Source: Balaenoptera acutorostrata (lineage: Eukaryota; Chordata; Mammalia; Artiodactyla; Balaenopteridae). Taken from it: 64,000 nt of DNA. The stretch spans positions 60,920,668 through 60,984,667 of the forward strand of contig NC_080080.1 in assembly GCF_949987535.1 (NCBI RefSeq), read 5' to 3'. Position 1 is the stretch's first letter. Every line of letters starts with the position of its first letter. The position numbers and the translations under genes are program-made. Of this stretch, positions 24,497 through 37,497 are shown one piece after another. The notes beneath the pieces are model-generated. The model worked only from the letters and a program-made list of their open reading frames with translations, had not been told where the DNA came from and ran no database searches.

Positions 24497-24667
24497 TTAG
24501 GACATCTATCCCTCAGTATCCATGGGGGATTGGTTCCAGGAGACTCCACAAATACCAAAGTCCTCAGATGCTCATGTGCCTTGTATAAAATGGCTTAGTA
24601 TGATGACTACAGTCACATGCATACATGTGAAACCTGGGTTTTGCATCCTTGGAAACAGAGGACTGTA
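24497..24667. mobile_element. Internally deleted Tigger/MER2-type DNA transposon
   Basis: The left end reads 'ctatccctcagtatccatgg' followed by 'ggattggttccagga', and the right end reads 'ttttgcatccttggaaacag' followed by 'aggactgtact'. The two ends are imperfect inverted matches of a Tigger-like terminal repeat, with the usual 'ataaaatggcttagta' internal landmark at about 24588. Most of the interior is gone, leaving a short non-autonomous copy. Exact family is by eye. Confidence 0.6.
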
Positions 24668-27600
24668 CTCTCCTGTTTTGCCCAAGATTGGGGACTCTGG
24701 GAATATCATAATATAACAGGTGTACACATTAATGATGCCAAGATGTGTGGTGGCAGCATCTGGGCTCTCCAACTGGCTTTGCTCAAGAGTATGCAGACAA
24801 ATAGGAGATGGAGCAGGAGAGGAGGAACAAAGCCACCAAATGTAACTGCAAAGAGATTTTGAGAGCTCCCCAGAACAACTAAGCAAACACTTGTGGGTAG
24901 AGACTGTGGCCCTGTTTTAAATGGGTAGTTGTTTTTGAGACCACAGACCTGCAGGCTACATTTAAATTTTATTTTCCTTTTATCTTGATGAACTTTTTTA
25001 GGTGACCTATGTCTCATCAGTTCAACCTTCTTGTTTCCTCAGAACATAATTGGTGATCTGCCCTTATGCACTGACAAACTAACTCCTTGGTATCAAGATT
25101 ACAATAAAAGTTTACTTCAAAGATGCATTGGTCCCTGTTACACAAATAGACAAATGTTATAAATCTCAATACCCAGGCTGACACTGTCCAAATATGTGTG
25201 AAACTCAATTTAGCTGTTAGAAATGATTTATTATTTATATTTCCAAATATGTATATGTTTCTGAAAGGTCTGTTTACTGTTTGCTCAGTGAAGCATTATT
25301 GTAAATGAGTGAATTGCTGATCTAAGCCACTGACCCACACAGTTCTCTTAGATGTTCTGGTCATTAACTGGAGGAAATCTGGCCAGTATCTACTGGTTTA
25401 GTCGAATATTTCACAACCTCACACAAAGTTATACTCCTAGATTCATCTTCTTGCCTTGAGAATTCCTGCACAGGGTGACAACTTGAAGCTCCTCCCTGGG
25501 ATGAGTGGCCTGTTCTATTCAGATACCCAAGGAACTCAAGCATCAATGCTCTACTTTATTCCATCTGAAATCTCACCTTTTATTTAGAGTTTGTTTCTAT
25601 CCTGACTTCATTCACCAATTATTTGTACTAGTCCCGATGTTCTATTTTAAAAGCCTTTGCAGTAAAGTTGATAAATGTCTCTTTAAGCTCCAAGTACTAA
25701 ATTGGTTTCCTTAATTCCTATATATTATTTTGTCTGACCCATGACTTTTTTGAGAAAGAAAGAGGCCATTAACTGATGGGACACTAGAACAATTAGCACA
25801 AACTGAATCTATGGCCTCCTTACCTGTGAAGCACAAGAACAGATTATGTAGATGAATTAAAAACTTTGAGAGCCACATGTACTCATCTTTGTGTATGTGC
25901 TTATATCTCTTCTTTACAGAAAAAATTGAAAGACTTTCTAGGGTGTGTCCTTTCTCTCTTTCTCTTTCCTTGTCTCTCTCTCTTACTGTATGAGATTAGA
26001 ACAATGACAAATTTATTTTTGAAACGAACAGCACATTATGAAAAAAGCTCTTTCATTAGCTTTTCTTTGCTTTATTTGCTTCAAGAGAGAGAATACTCTG
26101 AAAGCAAGCTATTTGCAATAGCATTGGATTTAAAAATTATTTCCAAGGCTCTACCTTCAAGTGCATAATTTCACCATAGAAAATTCAACTAAAAGTGCTA
26201 TAAATTAAATAGATGTTCAAATTAGCACAGGCTAACTTTTAAAATAATAAGAACCCTGAAGATCCAACTGAGAAACCAGGACATTGGAGAGGTTGTCACG
26301 AAGATAGGATTTTGTCCTGACTGTGCAACATTTTAGTTACTTTAGCTGACGGTTTTGGGAAAAGGAATACATTAAAATCTTCATCAGGTCACATGGTCTG
26401 AGTCTGTCTCACACAATATCAGTGATGCTAATATGTGATAAATATTTGGTCTTTGACCTTGTTTCGGCCAACCTTCTCTAATTTGCCTACTTTCCTCTTT
26501 TTATGTTTTCTCCTAAAAACATAAAATCAAGCTTCACTTGATTCCCACTCAAACTCACTTGGCCAAAGAGAGAAAGGAAAACAAAAACAAAAATGTTACA
26601 AACATCAAATGAATACATTTTAAAAATGTTTAAGTTTTGCCATAGATGCTTCATTATAATTGATTATTAGAGAAAAAGATTTTTTTCTATAAGCTTGTTT
26701 AAATTCTTACAGAAATTTAAAATTTACAGGAATCTAGATTGTATTGTGAGAGGAAATAAAATGTACTGGTTATGATCAGAAATCTAGTCAGACTGACTTG
26801 AAAACAAGTCTTGGGTCAACATTTACCACCTTTATGATGTTGAACAAATGATTTAACTTATATATGTGGTGCGTACTATTACTATCACAGGTTCAAACCC
26901 CCCCTCCCAAATTTCCTATTTTGTATTTAGCTCATATGTTTTTAAACCAATAGAGTATAATGCTGTTAATTGAGATTTTCCTTGAAATGATGACATTTTA
27001 CTTTATGACAAAGTCAATATTTTAACATTCATTACACAACTGGTTAAGAAACAAACTGATGGTTTTGTTCATAGCAGCCTCTTCAGGCACAGTACTTGAT
27101 TTCTGAACAGGGCTCGTAAAACCCACCTAAATGCTGTGGATAAACTAGATGGCCTTCTGACTTCCCCTCTTGATTAGAAATCTCTGAGTCTGATAATTGT
27201 CCTTAGAAAATAAGTACCAAATACAATTTAAATATACTAACATGATTCGCTGCCCAAATAATCATGAAGCTGAAAGAACTTAATATCAGATAGAATATGA
27301 CGCTATATACTGATATTGGAATTAGTTTGCAGTCAACTTAGCTCCCCTATCACTCTTCCTTCTCTTCTGCTTGTATTCATACCCTCTGTTTCTCACTTAC
27401 TCACCAGCTTTTCCCTAATTGTCATCCAAGTAGACCATGCTGTGCTCTCTGTATTGGTTAGTGCTCCAGGCCTCACCCATCTAGCCAGCAATATGTGTTA
27501 GGACATATTTTGTGGGCAATGATTAATATGCATGACCATCCTCAGGTACCAAGCACTTGATTAACTCACTATTTTGTGATTTTTGAACATTAACTAGTCA

Positions 27601-28439
27601 TTTTACTAAAAATCAGATAAAAAGCTCTCATGTTTAGGCAGCTTTACGTACTCCTGCTATTTTCAAGTAGATCCCTGATACACTCTTAATAAATGTTCTT
27701 TCCAAAACCACAGAATCAAATAATGTTTTAGTAAATATGCTTTAACATATATATAACAAATAGGCTTCAATATGAAAAGCCCTATTATCACAGTTAATAA
27801 TAATTAGTAAAGGAAACATAAGAAAGCTAGATGTGTAATCTCAATTTCCAGTTGAACAGGTTGTCCCTACCACTTGCCTCTCTGGCACCCTGGAAAAAAT
27901 GTTCAGTTTTTTAACTTTGATTTTAAATGGACAGCAACTGTTCTCCCAAGGGAAATACTCTCAGCAGAAAATCTGAGAGTCCTATAGTCGATAATAAAGG
28001 GAAAAAATATGAGAAATGGGAAAAAATGATCTTCTGAATAAATGCATAGGTCAAGGAAAGAATGGCATACTTAGAAGCATTTTTATGGTGTCAATATATC
28101 CTCTTTTCAAGGCTGGATTTAGCAGGGAAATGTCCAGCAATGCGTGACTTGGTGTGATGTTACAGCATTCAAAAGGATACAAAATTTTGACCAAGGTTGT
28201 AAATGATATAAAATATCTCCTTTTAAATCTGAGTACATACAGCTATATCAACTCTATAGTTGTAGCACAAGTTAAAGTAACTATAAACAATAATGTTCTC
28301 AACTAATAATATCTGGAATAGTTTTTTTATCTTGTAATAGGTAAGTTCAGATCACCCCATAATCAGAGTGTAATGAAATTGTCAACATTTTCTTCATTTC
28401 TTCTTTTCCTGACAAATGGTGTGAACATATCACCTTTTT
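24668..28439. other. Repeat-poor unique DNA (left part of tract)
   Basis: About 3.8 kb without a recognisable interspersed repeat, RNA gene or exon. Short open frames (up to about 104 codons) lack domains and splice context. It forms the start of a 12.8-kb repeat-poor tract. Confidence 0.45.
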
Positions 28440-28880
28440 CTCTTAATGGAAAACCTAACTGGAATACATCAAAATGCTATTAGGTTTTTCATTTTCTTCT
28501 ACAATGCAATGCTGGGGAATGCATGCAGCCTTCATCTGGGCACCACTGTGGAATATTCCTCGTCCCTGATAAAATGACTGCAAAGGAAAATCAAGCAGAA
28601 TTGTTCTCTGGTTTGTACTGCTGCTCCTTTGTTACAGTCTCTCTGAGAATGTGTGCAGGGGGATTATCTGTGTTGCAGGAATACACATGGGCTATGTTAA
28701 CCAAAATGTGTTTAAAATTTTACCCAAGTAATTTTAATGTGCAAACATGTTTAATGAATAAGTCTTCATGTCCAACAAGACTTATGCATAGGCTGTATTT
28801 CGGAATAAAAGACAGCAGCAGTATAGACTGCTTGCTAGAAGTTTCAAAAGACGTTTATTGTAATATTATGTAGGAAGAGG
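28440..28880. other. Candidate conserved non-coding segment
   Basis: Balanced base composition and absence of repeats set this apart from its flanks. A 116-codon + strand frame (28523-28873) runs through it but has no recognisable domain, and I do not call it coding. Conservation cannot be measured from one sequence. Confidence 0.25.
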
Positions 28881-30063
28881 GGAAAATAAAATCAAGTGTC
28901 CTTACCCCATGGGAAATATCTGTAGCCTATTCATTGTTTAATTTATTTTGTCTTGAACTAAACCAATAATGGGATATAAAATAAATCCAAGTGAGCATAC
29001 ATGAGGCATAGAAGTCGGTATATGAAGAGGATATTCCATCCATCTGTAAAATTTTACCTATGGATTACAGTTATTAAAATAGTAACATTTTTCTCTAATG
29101 GCAGTTGAACAATAAGAAAACCTTAAGTAGTATTTTTGTTGACATCATAAGCAATTTGATTATCTTGTGATAAAATTAAAGCAAGAATACTTAAATGGAG
29201 TATATATAAACATACACACACACATATATATGTACATAGATGACATCAATTTATGAAGAAGTTATGTGGCAGAAATACAGATTTTTGAGCAATCAACACA
29301 AATTCAAATGCCATTTTTAGAGAGATGGTCCAGTGTGACATAAGTAATCTGACAATTTAAGAAATCATATAACATGCAAGAAAAATAATTTAAGCTATTT
29401 TGAACCCCCTTAGTATTCAGCACAATAAAAAATATTTCATGCTTGCATGTATCAATCAGTTCTAAATACTCTAAATGGTTAATAAATGAAGAGACAATTG
29501 TATCTTTTCTCCAGTTATGTTATTCTTGACAATGCTTTAGCAATTCTTCTAACAGTGTCTGAACAGTGGTATCTTGATTTGCTCTGAGTGACAGGTCTAG
29601 AGCAAGCATTTTTCCTAATGCTTGGGAAGAGCAATAAATATTTTCTTGGAGCTCTTGTTATGATTTATTTTTAAAATCCTAACTAGAGTTATGGGAAGAT
29701 TTCATAGGGAAACATTTTTATTTTATTTTCACCTCAACAAAAATGCACCAGCTATGTAGTGAAACTCATTTCAAGTACAAAAATGATGCCACAATATTCA
29801 ATAACTGAACTTCCTAGAACAAGTGACTATTAAGAATACACAGTGCAGTTCTTTCAATTCCCAAATAATTTACTACTAAATGTGGGATGGACAATCTAAG
29901 CCCAGAACAAACATATTTATGCCTATATCCTTTTCTCTTTTCTGTGTCTAAATAACTTAAAGGCCAAAACCAAATATGTATGCATCACATTTTCCTTAGG
30001 GGGATAATTTTATAAGGAAATTTACCTCTAAATTGAAAATTAGAATTTAATATTATACTGATC

Positions 30064-30121
30064 ATATATATATATACACACACATACATACATGTACAGT
30101 ATACATGTGTGCATGTGTACA
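30064..30121. repeat. Compound (TA)n(CA)n(CATA)n microsatellite
   Basis: Alternating purine-pyrimidine tract with TATA, CACA, CATACATA and GTGTGCATGTGTAC segments. Confidence 0.9.
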
Positions 30122-30574
30122 TCTCCATTAGAGTGATTTGGTGGCTACTCAGCTACTGTCTTCAAATTTGGTTGACATAAGGTACAGTAGTCACTATAGA
30201 GAAATTCACATTTTTTATTCAGGCTTATCAGTGTGGTAAATCTACAGTCTCAGATAGATATATTTTCAAATCAGAAAAATAATAAAATAAAATTCACCTA
30301 GAAATCAAATGTCAAGGTCATTAGTACCACATTTGGTCTTGCTGTAATAATATCCCAATTGCATGCATGGCAATTTACATAGCATTACCCATTATGCTCT
30401 GTTCTGCAATTTGGCTTTTGTAGGTCACTGTACCTTGATTTACTTTGTTAAAAGAGAGCATTTTCTAAGCATCGAAGCCATGCAGTTTCAGGGCCCACTA
30501 TATCTCTGCTGGCAGCTTCTGTAAAAACAAGGTGCAATGACAAATTGAACTGGAAATCCTGAAAATTTAACCAT

Positions 30575-30600
30575 TAAAAAAAAAAAAAAAAAAAAAAAAA
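30575..30600. repeat. Poly(A) run without a recognisable retroelement
   Basis: About 26 consecutive A. The upstream sequence does not resemble a SINE or L1 3' end, so this may be simple slippage or the tail of an unrecognised retrocopy. Confidence 0.9.
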
Positions 30601-30689
30601 CTTTAAGATGATTTCACAATCTTCTATTGTAAAAAGAAAATCAAAAAGAAGAAAGCTAAATTAGAAATTGATGTCTGTAAATTTCATCC

Positions 30690-32900
30690 TTTGGTGCATT
30701 TTGCAGCTATGACAGATTTCTCACACTTCCATTATCTGTGTGGCATTTATTTGTTTTATTTTTAATTAAAGGTGTGAAGTAGCTGCCTCACTGATTCATT
30801 TACTTCAGCATTAGCTGCTCATGGTAGATGCTTAATCCACTAGATATCTGTCACAATTTTGGATTGGATACCCATTACCGAGATTGATAGCAGTTATCAA
30901 ACCTCAAAATACGTGTGTGTTCTCTTTTAAATATTAGCTGTCAGAGTGTGATAAGTTGTGTTGGGTTGTACGGAGCAGGGTTGAACATATGACACGGTGA
31001 GGCTTAGTTTTAAAGACGAACACACTTTATAGCTGAAATCCATGACAAAAGAGAAAGGCAGGCAGAATGCCAATGTGTATAGAAGACAAACACCAGGGTT
31101 CAGTAACGATTCCAGATAAAGGAAAACAATTTGACCTTCCTACTTTTGTCTTATGAAATGATTTGTTTAACTTCTAGCTTTATAAAGCATAAAAGTTAGA
31201 AGGAGAATAAAATGGCTCTCTTGCAATGGGGAATGTGAGTTTTATTCTAAGTTCTCAGGGAGGCAGTTCTGCCAAAGAATTATGAAATTCTTGAAATATG
31301 TATCCTGTGTAATGCCATATTTCATGAAAGTATGAAAAATATTTTCATTTTGGAGAGTTAATTGAAACTGGTGTGGAATACTTCGGGAACTGATTTTTAT
31401 AAGGGCCTTAGTTGAAGTATCTTTTTTTGTCATATATTTAACAAGTTTTGGTTAAACATCACCTATTCAGCTTAGAAGTGGTACACGCAGGCATATCAAA
31501 GCTACAGCACATTTATTTTGTCTTAACAATTTTATTTTTTCCATTCCTGAATGGTCTTTAAAACTTTTGCTTACATATTTTTCTGCAGAAATCTGTACAT
31601 TAATTCTATCTAATTGGTGACTACACAGCCTTTATGATCTCCTGGCTGAAGAGACAGCTGTAGTAAGGAAGCTCTGACAGCTTTGCCTCTTTAATGGATA
31701 CTTTAAAAGTATATAATTGTCCCTTTGTCCATACAGCCTAACAAATATGCTCTTCTTCTGACAAAGGATTACCGTGATTTTTATTACTATGATGTTTTAT
31801 ATCTTTAAAATATACTTGTGAAGAGTTCACTTTTAACCAAGTAAATGCCCTGTTTTAATTAAGCAGAAAACTTGCAAAGAAGGGTTTCTGAAGAGAGGCT
31901 CAATTGCTTCCTGCACCCTTTATGAAAAGGGCAGGGTGTTAAAACAAACCTCCTACTTTTATTTTCAAAGGATAAAAAAAAAAAAAAAATCAGAGCTAAA
32001 GATAATCTCTCCATTAGTATTATTAATAGTGTTCAGCTTTCTTGACATGCTTTTGAAGCAGACAGACTTGTCATGAGCATCACATTTGCAAGCACTGTCA
32101 CAGCTCCTGAAGGCTCTGGTGAAAGCAGGGAAGTGTGTTAACAGTAACTGCGAATGGCCTTTGGGGACAAATAGGCTTACCTGCGACTGTGCCTAGCTTT
32201 TCAAAAAACAAGTTGCTATATTATACTCCATAATCACGTTAGTGCTCACATAATACTTGACCCAGCATCATTTTTTGAAGTACCGTTTCCAATTCTAAAC
32301 CCCTTTCTCATCCACTTTGGATCATCTAATTGGAGTGTTATAGCATCCACCCACAAAACAGTGATCCCAGCACGCATGTCCAATGGTTTCTTGCACAAGG
32401 ACTTAGCTACTCAGATTAGTGGATATATGTTTTCCATTTATTCCAAAATATTTGACTTTTTAGTTCTGCAAAGTATCCTAGCACTTAGGTGTCATAAATA
32501 GTTATCTAATAAAACCCATGGCATTAAGCTAATAGCTAGAGATGATGCCTAAGATTTTCAGAACAATTTGTCACAAAACTCTTCAGGCATATCCGAAGCA
32601 TTTCAACAAGAACAATGTAAAACTCCTATAGAAATGTGTGTAACTAGGAAATAATTTGTTTCACTGTTCTGTTTTATAATTAATCCGCTCTATGTTGTAG
32701 GTGTCATTGAATAAAATACTTTGTAATGGCAGTTTCTCTATGCAGACTGGCCAAGGTAATGGACTAAGTTTGCATGACTGTATTCTGTTCTAAGAGAGCA
32801 GTAGCTGGGGCATAATCAGTTTGAATAAGTAATCATCTCGGATATTGTTCCGAGATTTATTTTTTCCTTAGGTCAAGTAAGTCCCTAACTGACATACTTT
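30690..32900. other. Candidate cluster of conserved non-coding elements
   Basis: About 2.2 kb free of recognisable repeats, with mixed composition and several homeodomain-type TAATTA/TTAATTAA cores (for example near 30765 and 31855). It looks like the non-coding islands found in gene deserts and large introns around developmental genes. This is inference from texture only. Confidence 0.25.
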
Positions 32901-34979
32901 TATAGAATTAGGCAAGGAATAACTGAGTTTGGCATCTTTTCTCTTTTAGCCAGTAGTTCATTTTATCCATTGTCTACATCCATTGGGAGTCCAAGCTGCC
33001 CGTCATATAAACAATGTGTGCTCTTATTTCTTTGTAGAAATGGTGTAAAATTTTGTTTCAAAGATGAAATATGAAATAAAATATTTCACATGAAATAAAT
33101 GTACCACAGAAAAATCTCTAAGGACAAAGTGGTATCCAAAGACAAAGCACACACACACACACACAAATATCAGGCATATTTACACAAACAAAAAAGCCAT
33201 TATAATTTTAGAAAGTTATGAATAGCAATACCTTAATCTCTCTTTTTTATTTGCAGAGGTATATTTAACATACATTACAATGTTCATGAGGAATATGTCT
33301 TGCCCTGTAACATTTTTAAACATACAGGATGGAAAGCCATCTTGTAACTGGATTTTTGCTGCATATATTTCTGTTTAGAATCCTAGGGAAGATTATCACA
33401 GAAACATACACAAGCCAACCAACATGTGGATTCTCATTTTAAATATGATATTGGGGTACTGGCATCTTGAAATAGAAGACATTATAGGATGCATTAAAAT
33501 AAGGAGTGTTAATCCACTATTATAGTTCTCAAGATGTGATGCACATAAAAAATATAATAGAAGGTAACAGAGAAAAGGAGCATGGTTATTATTCTTTGTT
33601 AAATTTGAGTGGGTCATGTAAATTTCCCAAGTATTTTGCAATTATTTTAATCTGGGAGAAAAATGTACTCAAGTCATTAGGACTTGAATTTACAAAATTA
33701 TACATGTGCCCCTATATATATATGTGTGTGTGTGTGTATATATGTATATAAACATGCATATGTGAATGCTTTGGGTTTGTGTACAAATGTACATTCACAT
33801 GTACCCTCACATACTCTAGCAACTTTTTCTTCTTTCATTAATTTAATTTGAAAATATTTAAAATAAAAATAAGAAATGATAATGAACTCATCCATACCTA
33901 TGATAAAAAAGAATATAGAATAAATATAACATTATTTAGTGAGGCACTAAAAACTGCTGTGGCTTTTTGCTTAAAAGAAATTCAGAGATGTAATATGGTT
34001 TCATTGTTGTTATTTTTCTACCACTGAGCAGACCTCTCTAACTCTCGGCTCTGATGCTCAGGGAAAGTAAAGCACAGCAGTTGAATTTCACCCACTCACA
34101 CCCTACCTGACTTGTGGATAAAGATAACAGTTCTGGTCCCTGTTGCTTTCAGTTCTTTTCTTGAGATGACTTAATTCATCACAAACAGGGTAAGCAATAA
34201 AAAATAAGGTTGAAACTTGTGCTTTAGTATGAGCATAAACTGTGCCTTGTATATATTCAAATTCATGTCTAGTTGGAGGAAATATTCATGACTAATATTA
34301 AACTAAGCCCAGAATTAGGCAAAATGCAACAGACATATATTGAAGTGAGCATTTTATTATGTGCTATGTCAGCCAGATTAAAGAAAAGAGTGCATGACAC
34401 CGACAGGATATTGCATGTATATCAAGCAATCTATTTATATGTGACAGGGAGGGTTTGATTTCTGGAAAGAGTGACAACCCGATGAAATAACTGCTCACTT
34501 TCAAAATTTCTATAGTATAAATATACATCTTTTAAGATGGAATTTTAAATTACAATTAACAAAATGTAGATAAATATGCTTAGGAATGAATAGTGACATA
34601 CAGAGAAAAAGGGGATGAAGAAGTCTGTATAAATACAAAGGTTTTTCAGTCCTTTGCCACTGTCCAGCACAGAACATTAGTGGAAGCTTGCCACGTCACT
34701 TAATCTAAAAGCAAGGAATTTCAAACAAGTTACTACTCTTCTGCTACCCAAACAGAGAAGGGTGTGGGTGTGGGAAGGACTTAAGTCATCAATTGGGAAA
34801 AGCTAGAATATAAAATATAAACACTACTGTGTTATTGGCAATAGCTAGTCAGAAAATGATTATAAAACTCAGGTCTACTCTGTTTTTTATATTGGCAGTA
34901 TTTCAAATAAAATTATATATTTTGTGCTGTAAGAAGTCTGCTTTTATTGATCTAATTCTTCCTATCATTATTAAGCGTT
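32901..34979. other. Unique DNA with simple repeats
   Basis: No interspersed repeat or gene recognised. A (CA)n tract lies at about 33148-33166 and a (TA)n(TG)n(TA)n tract at about 33713-33749. Confidence 0.45.
33713..33749. repeat. Compound (TA)n(TG)n microsatellite
   Basis: TATATATA, then a TG run, then TATATGTATATA. Confidence 0.9.
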
Positions 34980-35960
34980 CAGAACTGAAGACAGACCATA
35001 GTGCTAAAGCCGTATAATTACTATTTGTCTGTCATGGAAGTGGCCTTTGAAAAGGGAGGGGGAGAGAGAGAGAGAAAGAGAGAGACTAAAGTTGAAACCA
35101 CTAACTTCATTACCAGTAAAAATAAAGTGCAGTGAAACAGAAATTCTTTGAGTTTACAATCATTACACTTGGATGCTCTTGCCAGGTACTGGGATAAGAG
35201 GAAAGAACAATCGATGGTCAATTGACTTTATTTCCTTTTCTTAAATAATAATTTGTATGACTTTTACATGTTTCTAGGATTAGCTGAGCAAACCACACAG
35301 AGACCACCTGACAAGCAGTCCATAAAATAAGTTAAATGAGAAAAACAGAGGTTGGATGTGATGCTCGTCAAACTGGCTTCTCATAGCAGCAGCAGGAAGA
35401 GCTATGACTGAAGCTCCTCTTTCTTCCATTTCCAAGATTTAGGCAATATCCAAGAGGTGCATATGGGGGAGCTACAGGACAGATGCAATCAGAGCTGGCT
35501 TTGTACATCAATAATGGCAAACTGTATTTTCTCTTAACCTTTCTTTCTTTGTTCAAAAGAGGGCTTCCATTTTAAACTGTAATCTGTGACTTTTGAAACG
35601 GACATTAAGGAATCTTGCCGACAAATATTTCTGGCTGATTTTCTTTTTCTCTCCCTCTTGCTGTTTTAAAAGAAAATCATCATGGCAACCCTATGTGCAG
35701 GTGAAAGGTACCAGACCTTCAGTAGACAATTAAGCATCCCCTACTCCAAGATTTCTAATGGGATTAAGTTTTTAGGAAATGTTAATCAGAGTTGTACACT
35801 AATGTTACAGTTCAGTGAATATTGACTGCACATACTCAGATAAAGCCATTTCCACAATACCCAGACTAAGATCTTGGTTTGAATATTTTCTACTTTCAAT
35901 TTACATTTACATTTTATTTAACTATCTTCAACTTCTGAGTGTATTGTTAATGCCATCTTA
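34980..35960. other. Repeat-poor segment, possible conserved non-coding DNA
   Basis: Apart from a GA-rich tract (35056-35084) no repeat was recognised. Mixed composition around 35340-35900 with no long frame. No function is assigned. Confidence 0.25.
35056..35084. repeat. (GA)n-rich tract
   Basis: Purine tract of GAGAGAGA with AAAG interruption. Confidence 0.93.
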
Positions 35961-37497
35961 AGCAAAAATGGATATTTGACAGTTTAACAACAGCAATAAA
36001 AAATGATGAGTTCAAAACTGTAAAACTCTAATATATGAAGTATGATAAAGATGATTTTTGCATCTAACTGGTCATTGTAACATAGTCTTGACAATCCCTA
36101 GGTAGACAAATTTAGCAATGTTTCATTGGGAATAATTTAGTAACCTCTCTCTCCCTCCCCCCTCCCCACCTTTCCACTGAGAGTGAGACTTTTTGACCAT
36201 GTTATTTGTAGATATGCAGCACAATGGCTAAATCTTAGCCAAAAAAAAAAAAAAAAAAAAAAATCCTTTCCCAGGAGAGGTACACACTTTGGACCCTGTG
36301 TGATACATCACCCATGGTAAAATATAGCTTGCTTGGACACCTTGTACTAGGCAACCTCAAATAATCCTATGTGTTTTGGGAAAATATTGAGAATTTTAAT
36401 CTTTAAAATACTTATGAAAAACATAGAGGAAGGAGAGAGGAAATAAACAACAGTATTCTGTAAGGTTTAATTATAAATTGGGCTTCAATATTTTCTTTTG
36501 GGTAGGTTTGCAATTTGCAATGCCATGTGCCGTGGACAAAGTTTAACCACATCTGGCATGTGTACCCTCCAAATGAAAAGCAAGATGTGTCTAGTCATCT
36601 GGCAAAGCAATTTCAGTATACTGCCCCTACAATTAATCGCAGGGCAAACCTTCTCTGAGTAAGATACAGAAAAATGTTTTTTTTTTTTGTTTTTTTTTTC
36701 CCTAGAACATTAGAAGACACAGGATATTTGGAGATTAAAAAGATCATTCTGATTGCCTTGTAAAAGCTAAATATATATACAAAACTAATGATTGTGAAAA
36801 AGCATTGGGGTAGTCTCTGTTCCAATAACGAGGTTAATTTGGGGATGCAAGCTAATGTTTATGAGCAAAAAATCAAATTCTAAATATGTGTATTGTTTTG
36901 CTTATGATGATATTGCTAGTAGCTTCCTTGTGTGTACTACTGTGGTGGGAGAATAAAAGTTTTCCTGAGCTCTGGTCCTTTGTCTTCTCAATATGCTGAA
37001 GTCTGTCTACAGAAGCAGCTATTAGTCTCCACAGTGCTGCCTCTATGCTTCCCCAGATATAAGGAGGCTTTGCTTAGATGCTATCCTATATCCCATAAGG
37101 AATGAATACATTGGGTCAGGAGGGAAGTGTTAAATGTTTGAATATATAGCCTCAGAAGCAATAGCAAAAAGTCTTTTTTAACATAAATACATTCTGTTGC
37201 TTATATAATGTAAGTAAACAGAGTCATTGGATAATAATCATATCTAAAAACCAATATGAAGAGAAGAAAGACATTTTATTGACATGGATATCTAGGCCTA
37301 GTCTAGTGATACCTAAACTAGCAAGAAATAGGAAAAACTCAGCTAGTATTTTTTTTTCCTCACATGCCCTAATAATATTTTATTTAGAATTTATTTTTTT
37401 CACTAATTGTACAGCAGTTACTTGATTTGTTACTAACTCTGCAGTATTTGCAATTATTTTGGAATCATGCAGACAATGAATGACTGATGAAAATTGT
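35961..37497. other. Unique DNA with A/T runs
   Basis: Contains a 23-nt A-run at 36240-36262 and a T-run interrupted by G at 36677-36699. No gene or interspersed repeat recognised. Confidence 0.45.

Larger units (their letters stand above)
28881..30689. other. Unique DNA with simple repeats
   Basis: AT-rich sequence with two microsatellite patches and a long A-run (listed separately). No gene signal. Confidence 0.45.

Noticed and set aside
30575..30600. Poly(A) run as the tail of a processed pseudogene
   Set aside because: No duplication and no recognisable retrocopy upstream, so simple slippage is enough.
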